Shown in pieces: positions 54,859-63,231 of a stretch of 64,000 nt of DNA (position 1 is its first letter; every line of letters starts with the position of its first letter). A program made the translations under genes and the position numbers. Below the pieces are notes generated by a model. The model was not told the origin of the DNA, ran no database searches, and saw only the letters and a list, made by a program, of their open reading frames with translations. Source of the stretch: Ornithinimicrobium cerasi (GTDB lineage: Bacteria; Actinomycetota; Actinomycetes; Actinomycetales; Dermatophilaceae); the NCBI RefSeq assembly GCF_003702705.1, contig NZ_QZMN01000015.1, positions 45,986-109,985 on the forward strand, in the 5' to 3' direction.

Positions 54859-56595
54859 GTGACGACCGAGCTGCCCCGCACGCCCGGCGGCGACCAGACC
54901 CGCCCGGTGCCGGTCGTGCTGCCCCGGCGCCTGGGCGACTACGAGCTGGGGGAGCGGCTCGGCGAGGGCGGGATGGGCGTCGTGTGGCGCGCCACCGGAC
55001 CGCGCGACCGCGACGTGGCGATCAAGGTGCTGCGCGAGCACATCGCCCACGACGAGCAGGCCCGGACGCGGCTACGCCGGGAGGTGAGCACGCTGGCGCG
55101 GGTGCACCACCCGCGGGTGGCCGCGGTCATCGACGCCGACGTCGACGGCCCGGCGCCCTACATCGTGACGGAGTACGTGCCCGGGCCGCCGCTGGACCAG
55201 GTCGTCGACGAGCGCGGCCCGCTGGGCGGCGAGGCGCTGCTGCGGCTCGGCCGCGGGCTCGGCCAGGCGCTGCGGGCGATCCACGCCGTCGGCATCGTGC
55301 ACCGTGACCTCAAGCCCGGCAACGTGCTCATGGTCGGCGACGACCCGGTCGTCATCGACTTCGGCATCGCGCAGGTCGCCGACGACGCGCGGCTGACGAT
55401 GACCGGGATGGTCATGGGGACCCCGGGCTACCTCTCCCCGGAGGTGGTCGAGGGAGGCGAGGTGAGCGAGGCCACGGACTGGTGGGGGTGGGCCGCCACG
55501 ATCGCGTATGCCGCGTCCGGCCGGCCCCCCTTCGGCCGGGGACCGCTGACGGTCGTGCTCGACCGGGTGCTGCGCGGACGGCTCTCGCTGGAGGGGGTCG
55601 ACCCGCAGCTGGCGCCGCTCCTGCGCGCCGCGCTCGACCCCGACCCGCTGCGGCGGCCCACCGAGGCGCAGGTGCTGGACGGGCTCGAGCGCTACGCCCG
55701 GCGGGAGGACGTGACCGGGGCGCTGCCGACCTGGATGCTGGAGCCGGCGACGGAGCAGGTCCCGTCCAGCGCGCCGGCGGCCGACGTGGACGTGACCCGC
55801 GTGCACCGGGCGCCCGAGCGGACGCGGGTCGCGCCGGTCCGGTCGCAGCCCCGCCGGGAGCCCCTCCCGCCCCCGCCCGTGGTGCGCCGCGCCGAGGAGA
55901 GCGGGCCGCCCGCGGGAGCCACGGCATACCCGCTGCAGCCGGTGGGCGTGCCCGGTCCGGGGGAGCGGGGTGGCCCGGACCCTCGGCTCGGTCGGAGCTC
56001 GCGGACCGGCACGTTGCTGGCGATGCTCGTCGGCTTCGTGGGGCTGGCGGCGACGGCGCCGCTGGCGGCGTGGGGGCTGTTCGCGGTATGGGGTGTGGTG
56101 GTGCGGACCGTCGACCGGAGCCTGACCAGCCTGGTGCTGCGCCGGCACGAGGCGGGGCGGCGGCGCAGCGACGTGCCGGTGCTGGTGGTGACCTCGCCGT
56201 GGCACCTCGTGTGGGCGGTGCTGGCGACGGCCCTGTCGCTGCTGCTGGCCGCGGGGCTGGCGGCCATCATGGCGGTCGTGGGGGCGGGGGTGCTGTCGAG
56301 CACCCAGGTCGTGCCGGGGATGGCGGCCGACCACCCGGTGGTGGTGGCGCTGAGCTCGGCGGTCGGGGCGGCGATCGCGTGGTGGGGGCTGGCGTCGACG
56401 TCGCTGCGGCGGGGCTCGCGGACGGTGCTGCGCGGGGTCGTGCCGCGCGGGGCGCCGACGCTGATCGTGGGAACGCTGTGCCTGGTCGGTGGTGGGCTGC
56501 TGCTGGGCTGGGGTGCCCTGGAGGGCGGGCCGGTGTCGTGGTGGCCCCTCGGGCCTGACTTCGACCCTCGGGACCTGGTGCCGAACCTGTACTGA
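54859..56595 (+). CDS. Membrane-anchored serine/threonine protein kinase
   Basis: PknA/B-type kinase of 578 residues. Seen: GEGGMGVVWRA (Gly loop), VAIKVL (Lys56), GIVHRDLKPGNVLM (Asp150), VIDFGIAQ (Asp167) and GTPGYLSPEV. A Pro-rich linker (about 290-380) follows. The C-terminus carries about four membrane helices (TLLAMLVGFVGLAATAPLAA, LVWAVLATALSLLLAAGLAA and two more) instead of the usual single helix with PASTA repeats. Targets unknown. Confidence 0.9.
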   Translation: MTTELPRTPGGDQTRPVPVVLPRRLGDYELGERLGEGGMGVVWRATGPRDRDVAIKVLREHIAHDEQARTRLRREVSTLARVHHPRVAAVIDADVDGPAPYIVTEYVPGPPLDQVVDERGPLGGEALLRLGRGLGQALRAIHAVGIVHRDLKPGNVLMVGDDPVVIDFGIAQVADDARLTMTGMVMGTPGYLSPEVVEGGEVSEATDWWGWAATIAYAASGRPPFGRGPLTVVLDRVLRGRLSLEGVDPQLAPLLRAALDPDPLRRPTEAQVLDGLERYARREDVTGALPTWMLEPATEQVPSSAPAADVDVTRVHRAPERTRVAPVRSQPRREPLPPPPVVRRAEESGPPAGATAYPLQPVGVPGPGERGGPDPRLGRSSRTGTLLAMLVGFVGLAATAPLAAWGLFAVWGVVVRTVDRSLTSLVLRRHEAGRRRSDVPVLVVTSPWHLVWAVLATALSLLLAAGLAAIMAVVGAGVLSSTQVVPGMAADHPVVVALSSAVGAAIAWWGLASTSLRRGSRTVLRGVVPRGAPTLIVGTLCLVGGGLLLGWGALEGGPVSWWPLGPDFDPRDLVPNLY

Positions 56596-56810
56596 GCGAT
56601 GGCGGGAGCCGCAAGTCGTCGCGCATGCCGGGGCCGGTGTGCGCGATGGGGTGGGGGAGCGACACGCGTGACGCTGGTCACAACTGCTGGCGGGGGCGGG
56701 GCGCCCTCGCCTACCGTGGTCGGGCTCGTCCCATCCGTCACACCTGTCCCGTTCGTCCCGGTGGCGCAGGACGAGCAGATCCTTGATCGTCCCTCGGAAG
56801 GACCTGCCGG

Positions 56811-58193
56811 ATGGCCACCACCGCCAAGCACCGCTCCGTACCCCGCGTGCCCGGCCTGCGTCGTGCAGGTCATGCCGCGCTGGCCGGCGCGGCGTCCCTC
56901 GCCACGGTCGGCGTGGCGACGCCGCCGGCGGCCGCCGCCGAGAGCGACAACGTGTGGGACCGGGTGGCCGACTGCGAGTCCAGCGGCAACTGGAGCATCA
57001 ACACCGGCAACGGCTACTACGGCGGGCTGCAGTTCTGGCACCCGACCTGGACGAGCTTCGGGGGCGCCGAGTTCGCGCCCTACGCGCACCAGGCCTCCAA
57101 GGTGCAGCAGATCGCCGTGGCGCAGCGGGTGCTCAAGGTGCAGGGCCCGGGCGCCTGGCCGGTCTGCTCGGTGCGTGCCGGGCTGACCATGGAGAACGGC
57201 TCGGCGCCCTACCCGGGCAGCGGCACCCCGGCGCCCGCACCGGCGCCCGCGCCGACGGGGACCTGGTGGGTGGCGGCGCAGCCGGGCGCGAACGTCCGCA
57301 GCGGCCCGAGCACGAGCTATGCGGTGGTGGGTTCGGCGGCCACCGGCACGAAGATCACCGGCTCGATGACCAACGGCTGGGTCAGGCTGGCGGACGGTCG
57401 CGGCTGGATCAGCGGGTCCACGCTGACCACGACGCAGCCCGCCCCGGCACCCGCGCCCGCCCCGGCCCCGGCGCCCGCGCCGACGGGGACCTGGTGGGTG
57501 GCGGCGCAGCCGGGCGCGAACGTCCGCAGCGGCCCGAGCACGAGCTACGCCGTGGTTGGCTCGGCGGCCACCGGCACGAAGATCACCGGCTCGATGACCA
57601 ACGGCTGGGTGAGGCTGGCCGACGGTCGCGGGTGGATCAGCGGGTCCACGCTGACCACGACGCAGCCCGCCCCGGCACCCGCCCCCGCCCCGCCGCCCCC
57701 CAGCAGCACCACGTCCTGGACCGTCACCGCGACCGCGGGCGCCAACGTGCGCTCGGGGCCGGGCACGTCATACGCGGTGGTCGGCGGAGCCGCGCACGGG
57801 ACGAAGGTGAGCGGCACGCTCGAGGGCGGTTGGGTCCGGCTCGCCGACGCGCGCGGCTGGATCAGCGGGTCGATCCTCGCCCCGGCGGGCTCGAGCAGCG
57901 GGAGCGGGACCGCGTCCACGATGGCGCCGCTGGTGGTGGACGGCAGCCGCGGCCCGGCGACGGTCAGGGCGGTCCAGCGGTGGGTCGGCCTGGCCGAGAC
58001 AGGACGCTGGGACACGGCGACCGTCAGGGCGCTGCAGGCCGAGGTCGGGACGACGGCGGACGGCAACTGGGGGCCGGCCTCGCAGGCGGCGCTGCAGACC
58101 CGGATCGGTATGACGCGGGACGGGTCGACCTACATGAACTACCGGACGTTGGTCGAGCTGCAGAAGTGGCTGAATGCCAACGTCATCGGGTGA
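56811..58193 (+). CDS. Secreted Rpf-like transglycosylase with three SH3 repeats and a peptidoglycan-binding domain
   Basis: Resuscitation-promoting-factor-type muralytic enzyme. 460 residues: signal peptide (ending AAAAES), Rpf domain (VWDRVADCESSGNWSINTGN with catalytic Glu56, YYGGLQFWHPTW, and VQGPGAWPVC ending with the disulfide Cys). Three bacterial SH3 domains follow (ANVRSGPSTSYAVVGSAA twice, ANVRSGPGTSYAVVGGAA once), separated by Pro-Ala linkers, then a C-terminal peptidoglycan-binding-like helical domain. The first two SH3 repeats are nearly identical in DNA. Confidence 0.93.
   Translation: MATTAKHRSVPRVPGLRRAGHAALAGAASLATVGVATPPAAAAESDNVWDRVADCESSGNWSINTGNGYYGGLQFWHPTWTSFGGAEFAPYAHQASKVQQIAVAQRVLKVQGPGAWPVCSVRAGLTMENGSAPYPGSGTPAPAPAPAPTGTWWVAAQPGANVRSGPSTSYAVVGSAATGTKITGSMTNGWVRLADGRGWISGSTLTTTQPAPAPAPAPAPAPAPTGTWWVAAQPGANVRSGPSTSYAVVGSAATGTKITGSMTNGWVRLADGRGWISGSTLTTTQPAPAPAPAPPPPSSTTSWTVTATAGANVRSGPGTSYAVVGGAAHGTKVSGTLEGGWVRLADARGWISGSILAPAGSSSGSGTASTMAPLVVDGSRGPATVRAVQRWVGLAETGRWDTATVRALQAEVGTTADGNWGPASQAALQTRIGMTRDGSTYMNYRTLVELQKWLNANVIG
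57251..57706 (+). repeat. 228-bp direct repeat coding SH3 domains 1 and 2
   Basis: The unit beginning GCCGACGGGGACC occurs at 57251 and again at 57479. The copies differ at only a few, mostly third-codon, positions. They include the Pro-Ala linker. Confidence 0.85.
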
Positions 58194-58209
58194 GGCTCCG
58201 CTGACCGCT

Positions 58210-58215
58210 TAGACT
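58210..58215 (+). promoter_or_regulatory. -10 box of the tRNA-Thr gene
   Basis: TAGACT, 33 bases upstream of the tRNA, matching the -10 pattern used elsewhere in the window. Confidence 0.4.
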
Positions 58216-58247
58216 CGTCGGGCCGTCCGGCTAGCGCCGGGCGGCGT

Positions 58248-58320
58248 GCTGGCGTGGCGCAATCGGTAGCGCACCTGTCTTGTAAACAGGTGGTTGAGGG
58301 TTCGAGTCCCTTCGCCAGCT
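58248..58320 (+). tRNA. tRNA-Thr (anticodon TGT)
   Basis: 73 bases. The acceptor stem GCTGGCG pairs with CGCCAGC, with T as discriminator base. Anticodon arm CCTGT-CTTGTAA-ACAGG with anticodon TGT; T arm AGGGTTCGAGTCCCT. CCA is not encoded. It reads ACA, a rare codon in this genome. A tyrosine integrase gene follows 140 bases downstream, so the 3' end is probably the attachment site of the island. Confidence 0.95.
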
Positions 58321-58325
58321 CTCCT
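58303..58325 (+). other. Probable island attachment site (attL) at the tRNA-Thr 3' end
   Basis: Inferred from an integrase gene directly after a tRNA and a drop in GC content beyond it. No second copy of the tRNA 3' end is found before 64000, so the other boundary lies outside the window and the core cannot be delimited. Confidence 0.5.
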
Positions 58326-58410
58326 CCTGACCAGCGATTTCACCCCTCTGGCCTGCGGAAACGATGCTAGTGTGCCTTGGAGCGGCGTGGTCACACGTTG
58401 CCAGAAGTAG

Positions 58411-58453
58411 GCACGAAGTGGCACCCTTAGTGCACGTATGATGCACGAAATGG
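58411..58453. promoter_or_regulatory. Integrase promoter with flanking 11-bp direct repeats
   Basis: A consensus-like -10 box TATGAT (58437-58442) lies 18 bases before the integrase ATG. GCACGAAGTGG (58411) and GCACGAAATGG (58443) flank it, 32 bases apart, about three helical turns. They may be integrase arm sites or an autoregulatory operator. Confidence 0.5.
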
Positions 58454-58460
58454 GGACGCG

Positions 58461-59585
58461 ATGGCATCGAGACGAGGCTTCGGAACGCTGAGGCGGCTGC
58501 CCTCCAAGCGGTGGCAGGCCACCTACGTGGGGCCTGACCTGGCACGCCACACGGCTCCGCACACCTTCACCGCCAAGGTGGATGCCGAGGCCTGGCTCGC
58601 CAAGGAGTGGGCCCTGGTGAACGGCGACGGCTGGGTCCCCCCGAAGCGGCGGGCGGAGCTCGCCGAGCGGCTGGCACCACCCACCTTCGAGGAGTACGCC
58701 CGCCAGTGGCTCGCCGACCGGTCCCTGAAACCGCGGACCCGGGAGGGCTACGAGCACCTGCTACGGCGCTACCTCGAGCCGGAGTTCGGCGACCTGCTGG
58801 TCTCCGACCTCACGCCGGCCCTCGTGCGCCGGTGGTGGGCCAGCCTGTCTCCGGACCACCCGACGGTCAACGCCCGCGCCTACGCGCTGCTGCGGGCCAT
58901 CCTGACCACCGCAGTCACCGACGAGCTCCTCGCCAGCAACCCGTGCCGCGTCCGAGCCGCCTCGAACCCGCCGACCAAGAAGGAGATCCGTCCGGCGACC
59001 GTCGCCGAGCTGGACGTGCTCGTGAGGGAGATGCCGGACCAGCTCGGCGCGCTCGTCATGCTGTGCGCGTGGTGCGCGCTGCGGGTGGGGGAGGTGCTCG
59101 AGCTGCGCCGGAGCGACCTCGACCTGAACCGCGGCGTCGTCAAGGTCACCCGGGCAGTGTCATGGGTCCGGGGCCAGCCGATCGTCGGCACCCCAAAGTC
59201 GGCCGCCGGCACCCGTGAGGTCAGCGTGCCGCCGCACATCCTCCCCCTCTTGCAGGAGCACCTGGAGAAGCACGTGGGACCCAGTGCGGGCGCCCTGCTC
59301 TTCCCCTCGATGCGCGACCGCGAGCGCCATCTGCAGCCGACGGTGCTGCATACCGCCTGGCGTAAGGCTCGGGCAGCCGCCGGCCGCGAGGACCTGAGGA
59401 TCCACGACCTGCGGCACACCGGCGCGACCATGGCCGCCATGACCGGCGCCACGTTGGCCGAGCTGCAGGCACGTCTCGGGCACTCGACGGTGGCCGCCGC
59501 GCTGCGCTACCAGGACGCAGCTCAAGGGCGCGACGCCGAGATCGCAGCGAAGCTCTCCGAACTCGCCCGCCCTCCCAAGGAATGA
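58461..59585 (+). CDS. Tyrosine recombinase (site-specific integrase)
   Basis: Integrates the island at tRNA-Thr. 374 residues: an N-terminal AP2-like arm-binding part (GFGTLRRLPSKRWQATYVGP), a SAM-like core-binding domain (TFEEYARQWLADRSLKPRTR), then the catalytic domain with ALRVGEVLEL (Arg208), HDLRHTGATM (His315 and Arg318), LGHSTV (His341) and the nucleophile Tyr350 in ALRYQDAAQG. Complete and apparently functional. ATG 58461 with GGGGACG upstream. Confidence 0.94.
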   Translation: MASRRGFGTLRRLPSKRWQATYVGPDLARHTAPHTFTAKVDAEAWLAKEWALVNGDGWVPPKRRAELAERLAPPTFEEYARQWLADRSLKPRTREGYEHLLRRYLEPEFGDLLVSDLTPALVRRWWASLSPDHPTVNARAYALLRAILTTAVTDELLASNPCRVRAASNPPTKKEIRPATVAELDVLVREMPDQLGALVMLCAWCALRVGEVLELRRSDLDLNRGVVKVTRAVSWVRGQPIVGTPKSAAGTREVSVPPHILPLLQEHLEKHVGPSAGALLFPSMRDRERHLQPTVLHTAWRKARAAAGREDLRIHDLRHTGATMAAMTGATLAELQARLGHSTVAAALRYQDAAQGRDAEIAAKLSELARPPKE

Positions 59586-59912
59586 GCAGCGGTGCGGAGG
59601 TTGGGGACCGAGGAAGTGCGTGACATCGCGACTCCGCCGATGAGCGGATCGTTGCCGAGCCGTGCCGGACGGCCGCCCGGTCGATGTCCGGACGCTTGGA
59701 ACCCGTGGTGGGAGAACTGTAGTTGGGGATGAGCGCGCGCACCGATCCGACAACGCGTTAGTCATCCGCCAGACCGCTCTGCCGGCTGCTGAAAATTCAA
59801 AGTCTTGGAGCAGGGTGTCGGCGCGACCGGCTGCAATGGGACCTGCCAGAGAGATGCAGGTGTCGAGCCGGGCCGCGTTCGTTCGCAGGCGAAGGCTGGA
59901 GTGGGTTGTCCC
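59586..59912. other. Non-coding island stretch
   Basis: About 330 bases between the convergent integrase and TPR genes. Clearly lower in GC than the chromosome. No gene, RNA or repeat is recognised; open frames here lack starts with ribosome sites. Confidence 0.45.
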
Positions 59913-60575
59913 CTATTGTTCGCCCAGCAGATCCAAGCATCCCTGCGTAAGATCTTCTGGGAAATGCTCAGCGATGAACTCACACTGTCTCAACTCAGCC
60001 TTGTTGGCACTAGTACTCCCAGTGTAGAAGACCCATACCATGAACGCGAGTACGGCAACAATGCTAACGCCTAGAACTGCCGCCATCCACCATGTAACGC
60101 CGAGGATGTCGGCCGAACGTTCAGCGCGACGTGCCGTCCGGAGGCGCTTGCCATACTCGGGCGTCATCTCCTCAATCTCAGGCAGCCACAACTTCGTCCT
60201 CGGTGGGCCTTTCGCGCTGCTCGAGGCGGTCGCTGAGTCACGAGGATCTGCAAGTGATAGCTTTTGCTGTGCTTTGGTGAATTGCGGATTCATTTCCAGC
60301 ACTCGCCGGTATAACCCTTGAGCCTCGGCCAGGCGGCCTTGCCGCTCGGCAACCACTCCTGAGTACCAGACGGCCTCGACGTAGTTTGCGTCCAATTCGC
60401 GTGCTCGAGCGAACGCTGCTTCTGCCGCCAGGTAGTCCTTCAGGCGTAAGTGCGCTCGTCCTAGGAGAACAGCGGCACGCGAGTCGTGCTGCGCGAGCGG
60501 TTGGCTGATCGCAATCGCCATACGCGGGTCACTACCAAGCAACGCGAGGACATGAGCCTTCGTGTCAGCGTCCAT
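59913..60575 (-). CDS. TPR-repeat protein with one membrane helix (island, unknown function)
   Basis: The 220-residue protein has about three tetratricopeptide motifs (residues 20-110, for example AVLLGRAHLRLKDYLAAEAA and AVWYSGVVAERQGRLAEAQG), a charged linker, one membrane helix (WWMAAVLGVSIVAVLAFMVW, about 163-182) and a short end with two Cys. TPR likely inside the cell, tail outside. ATG 60575 follows GAAAGG. Codon use is less GC-rich than outside the island. Last of three minus-strand genes. Function unknown. Confidence 0.75.
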   Translation of the reverse strand: MDADTKAHVLALLGSDPRMAIAISQPLAQHDSRAAVLLGRAHLRLKDYLAAEAAFARARELDANYVEAVWYSGVVAERQGRLAEAQGLYRRVLEMNPQFTKAQQKLSLADPRDSATASSSAKGPPRTKLWLPEIEEMTPEYGKRLRTARRAERSADILGVTWWMAAVLGVSIVAVLAFMVWVFYTGSTSANKAELRQCEFIAEHFPEDLTQGCLDLLGEQ

Positions 60576-60643
60576 GACTGTGACCTTTCATCCCTTAGTC
60601 CGAGGGCGTCGATCTGCTGACTCGGGCCTTGTCGGCAACCGCT

Positions 60644-61591
60644 TCATGCTTCGTCCTCTTCGGCATCTTCAGCCTCGTTGGCGTCGTCGACCTCGTCGGG
60701 GTCGGGGGGTGCTTGGTCGTTGGCGTCGTCGACCTCGTCGGGGTCGGGGGGTGCTTGGTCGTTGGCGTCGTCGACCTCGTCGGGGTCGGGGGGTGCTTGG
60801 TCGTTGGCGTCGTCGACCTCGTCGGGGTCGGGGGGTGCTTGGTCGTTGGCGTCGTCGACCTCGTCGGGGTCGGGGGGTGCTTGGTCGTTGGCGTCGTCGA
60901 CCTCGTCGGGGTCGGGGGGTGCTTGGTCGTTGGCGTCGTCGACCTCGTCGGGGTCAGGGGAAGACGCATGCTGGCCCGCATCTTCGGCGCGAGCATCCGA
61001 CGCGGGAGGCCCGGACTCTCCGACGCCTTCGTGCTGCGGGAACGCGGGCGGACCGTAAGCGCGCGAGTCAACCTGGACTCCCGGCGCGGGCGGGCCAAAG
61101 AAGCGCGAGCCCCCCTCGCGAGCCAAGAGTCGATCCAACTGGCGCTCCTCCCGCTGCAAGTCACGGTGGGCGCTTCGCACTCGTTCGACCGCTTCCATCA
61201 CCTTGTTGACATTGGCGCTCGCCTCCTCGCGTGCTGCAGCCTCGGCAGCCCAGACACCTGCGAACGCACCGATCACGGCTGTTGCCGCCCCAATGACGGC
61301 CACGCTTGCCGCAATCTCCGGACCGGTGAGAACAGCTAGCGCGCCTCCGCCGATGGACGCAGCGGGCGAGGATGCCGCGACAGCCTTTGCCGCAAGTGCC
61401 CCAGCCATTGCGCCCATCGCGTTCACCTCGCTGGCCGCTTGAGAGACAACCTGCGAGATGGAAGGGCCTTCAGGCCCTTTGAGCGCTGTGGACGTGGCTG
61501 CGGCGAAGTCTTCAACGGCGTCCTGGTAGTCCGCCGCCGCGTCGGCGAATCTCTCCCTTGCGTAAGCAAGGTCCTGGCTGTGGTCCGACAC
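60644..61591 (-). CDS. Hydrophobic/coiled-coil protein with acidic 14-residue repeats (island, unknown function)
   Basis: About 315 residues: an N-terminal helical part (ARERFADAAADYQDAVEDFA), a Gly/Ala-rich hydrophobic stretch that may form two membrane helices or a glycine-zipper hairpin (ASVAVIGAATAVIGAFAGVW), a charged coiled coil (KVMEAVERVRSAHRDLQREE), a Pro-rich part, then tandem DPDEVDDANDQAPP repeats ending in an acidic tail. The start is uncertain: GTG 61591 has AGG upstream, while GTG 61684 would add 31 residues that look non-coding. No known family recognised. Confidence 0.6.
   Translation of the reverse strand: MSDHSQDLAYARERFADAAADYQDAVEDFAAATSTALKGPEGPSISQVVSQAASEVNAMGAMAGALAAKAVAASSPAASIGGGALAVLTGPEIAASVAVIGAATAVIGAFAGVWAAEAAAREEASANVNKVMEAVERVRSAHRDLQREERQLDRLLAREGGSRFFGPPAPGVQVDSRAYGPPAFPQHEGVGESGPPASDARAEDAGQHASSPDPDEVDDANDQAPPDPDEVDDANDQAPPDPDEVDDANDQAPPDPDEVDDANDQAPPDPDEVDDANDQAPPDPDEVDDANDQAPPDPDEVDDANEAEDAEEDEA
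60679..60961. repeat. Perfect 42-bp tandem repeat, six copies plus a partial
   Basis: Units begin at 60679, 60721, 60763, 60805, 60847 and 60889 with no visible mismatch, then a partial unit from 60931. 42 is a multiple of 3, so copy-number change keeps the frame. On the coding strand each unit adds 14 acidic residues. Confidence 0.95.
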
Positions 61592-61798
61592 TGCTTTACC
61601 TGGCTTTGCTCGGGCCCATAGGGCGTGTACTTGACGATACGCTTGGTGGCAGGTGGCGGGCAACGGACGAGCTGATCCGGTCACGGAGAAGAGCAGCGTC
61701 GCAGACCCCGCACGGGCGCCTAGTCATCGCGTTGACCTAAGGGCACTTCTCCGCAGCTAGAGAGCGGTCAGGGCTTGGTCACCAGAGGAGGTCGTCGG

Positions 61799-62323
61799 TC
61801 AGCACGAACGTGCGGGGTCCTTGAGGGCGAGCCCGTCGATATGGACGAAGGCACCATGGTGCGGAAACTGCAGCTGGGCCCAGGGCGACTCCAAGCAGGT
61901 GACGATCACTCGGTCACCGGGGTGGAGGAGCCCGATCGGGGAGAAACCCATGCTCGGACCGGGCCGGACGTTCCAGTCGTCGGTCCCTTCGATCGTGGCC
62001 TCTACGCCTTGCGTGGACATCTTTGCCCAGTGGTAGAGCAGTTCGCCGCGTATGGACCATGATACTGCGGCAACGAGCAGCACTAGTAGAACCAAAACCG
62101 TGAAGACCGTGCGCGACCGCCGGGCGCCCGCTCTTGAGGCTGCGTACACCGGTTCGACGGCGTCTCTCGGCAACGAGGGAGCACCAGCGCGACGCCCACC
62201 CAACTCAGAGGAGCGGTTCATTCGCGCCTGGTACTGGCGGTTGTGCTTTTGGAAGCTCTTCATCGCGTCCTGAGACTGGCGCTGGGCACGCTGGGAAGAA
62301 ACGAGTGCGGGGTCGTAAGGCAT
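61799..62323 (-). CDS. Membrane-anchored SH3-like protein (island, unknown function)
   Basis: 174 residues: a basic, Gln/Arg-rich cytoplasmic N-terminus (about 1-70), one membrane helix (TVFTVLVLLVLLVAAVSWSI, about 73-92), and an outer C-terminal domain resembling a bacterial SH3 fold (DDWNVRPGPSMGFSPIGLLH, DRVIVTCLESPWAQLQF). It probably contacts the cell wall. ATG 62323 follows GGGGAAAG. First of the three minus-strand island genes. Confidence 0.7.
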   Translation of the reverse strand: MPYDPALVSSQRAQRQSQDAMKSFQKHNRQYQARMNRSSELGGRRAGAPSLPRDAVEPVYAASRAGARRSRTVFTVLVLLVLLVAAVSWSIRGELLYHWAKMSTQGVEATIEGTDDWNVRPGPSMGFSPIGLLHPGDRVIVTCLESPWAQLQFPHHGAFVHIDGLALKDPARSC

Positions 62324-62697
62324 GACTTTCCCCTGCAGGATGTCGGTACAGTGCAGAATGAGCTGGCCAACTGACGGCAGCTGACCTGATACCTGGCCGG
62401 CTGCCTCCTGTGACGGTCAGGTCTTAGGCTTCGGTGGGGATCGCCGGAGAGCCTTGGGGTCAGTCCCTTGGCTGATACCCGGCGCCCTAACCTGGTATAT
62501 GTGCCCTGCGTCGGCAATGTTGCACCGCGACCGAGCCCTTCCTCAGAAACCGTAGTCGTGGACGACACTCTCGCCAGGCCGGCGCCGGAGGCCGGAGAAT
62601 TGAGCGTCCCGGGGGCTCGCGGACGCGCGGATTTGCCGCCTGCCGAGCGGCGGCGTGTCGGCCCCGTTGCCGCATCATCTAGTGCCATCCTCCACCG
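62324..62697. other. Divergent intergenic region in the island
   Basis: About 370 bases between the SH3-like gene and the VanZ-like gene. Apart from the CATCCT box at its right end, nothing is recognised; possible short frames look spurious. Confidence 0.4.
62686..62691 (+). promoter_or_regulatory. -10 box of the VanZ-like gene
   Basis: CATCCT, 6 bases before ATG 62698. Leaderless geometry, weaker box. Confidence 0.4.
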
Positions 62698-63195
62698 ATG
62701 CTGATTGCCTATGCCCGAAGTGTTCCGCCCTGGGCACTCGTCGGGATCGCGCTGATCGCTGCCACCGGGTGCGCGGCCCTAATCGTGCTGCTTCGCCAGG
62801 GCAGGCGCGACCTTGCCGGCTGGACAGCCTTCTCGGGAGTCTGCCTCGTCATCGCACTCATCACCTTGACTCCCAGCGGAGATTCCTTCGACGCGAACTG
62901 GTGCGCTCTCGAGGACTGGACTCCAACTCCTCCTACCCAACTGCTCTCCTTGAGCCACGACGCGCTCAACGTCTGGGTCTTCGCCTTCCTCGGCATCGCC
63001 GTAGCCGCACTGCCAGGACGGCAATTCGTCCTCGGCGCAGGAATCACTCTGCTTGGACCGCTGGCCATCGAGTGGCTCCAGTACCTGCTGCCTGCCCTCG
63101 GCCGCAGCTGCCAGTCCACCGACCTCACGAACAACTGGGCCGGTGGCGTGGCGGGCTTGGCGGTCGCCGCAGCTGTCCGTGCGCTCAAGAGGTAG
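62698..63195 (+). CDS. VanZ-like membrane protein
   Basis: The 165-residue protein has about four membrane helices. Seen: LNVWVFAFLGIAVAALPG, LGPLAIEWLQYLLPALGRSC and STDLTNNWAGGVAGLAVAAA, the conserved Glu-Gln and Asp-x-x-x-Asn elements of the VanZ family. VanZ itself gives low-level teicoplanin resistance; most relatives have unknown roles. Start ATG 62698. Confidence 0.82.
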   Translation: MLIAYARSVPPWALVGIALIAATGCAALIVLLRQGRRDLAGWTAFSGVCLVIALITLTPSGDSFDANWCALEDWTPTPPTQLLSLSHDALNVWVFAFLGIAVAALPGRQFVLGAGITLLGPLAIEWLQYLLPALGRSCQSTDLTNNWAGGVAGLAVAAAVRALKR

Positions 63196-63231
63196 AACCA
63201 CCCGCACGGATCTGCCGCCGGTCGTGCCCTT

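Noticed and set aside
59662-60027. Plus-strand 121-codon frame after the integrase
   Set aside because: Overlaps the TPR gene antisense, has no ribosome site and no protein-like pattern.
60629-61339. Long plus-strand open frames across the 42-bp repeats
   Set aside because: The 42-bp period keeps every frame open. These frames give monotonous hydrophobic or Ser/Gly text with no start signals; the minus-strand frame has non-repetitive protein-like text beyond the repeat.
62468-62704. Short plus-strand frame before the VanZ-like gene
   Set aside because: Low-complexity Pro/Ala/Arg text, no ribosome site, and it overlaps the VanZ-like start.
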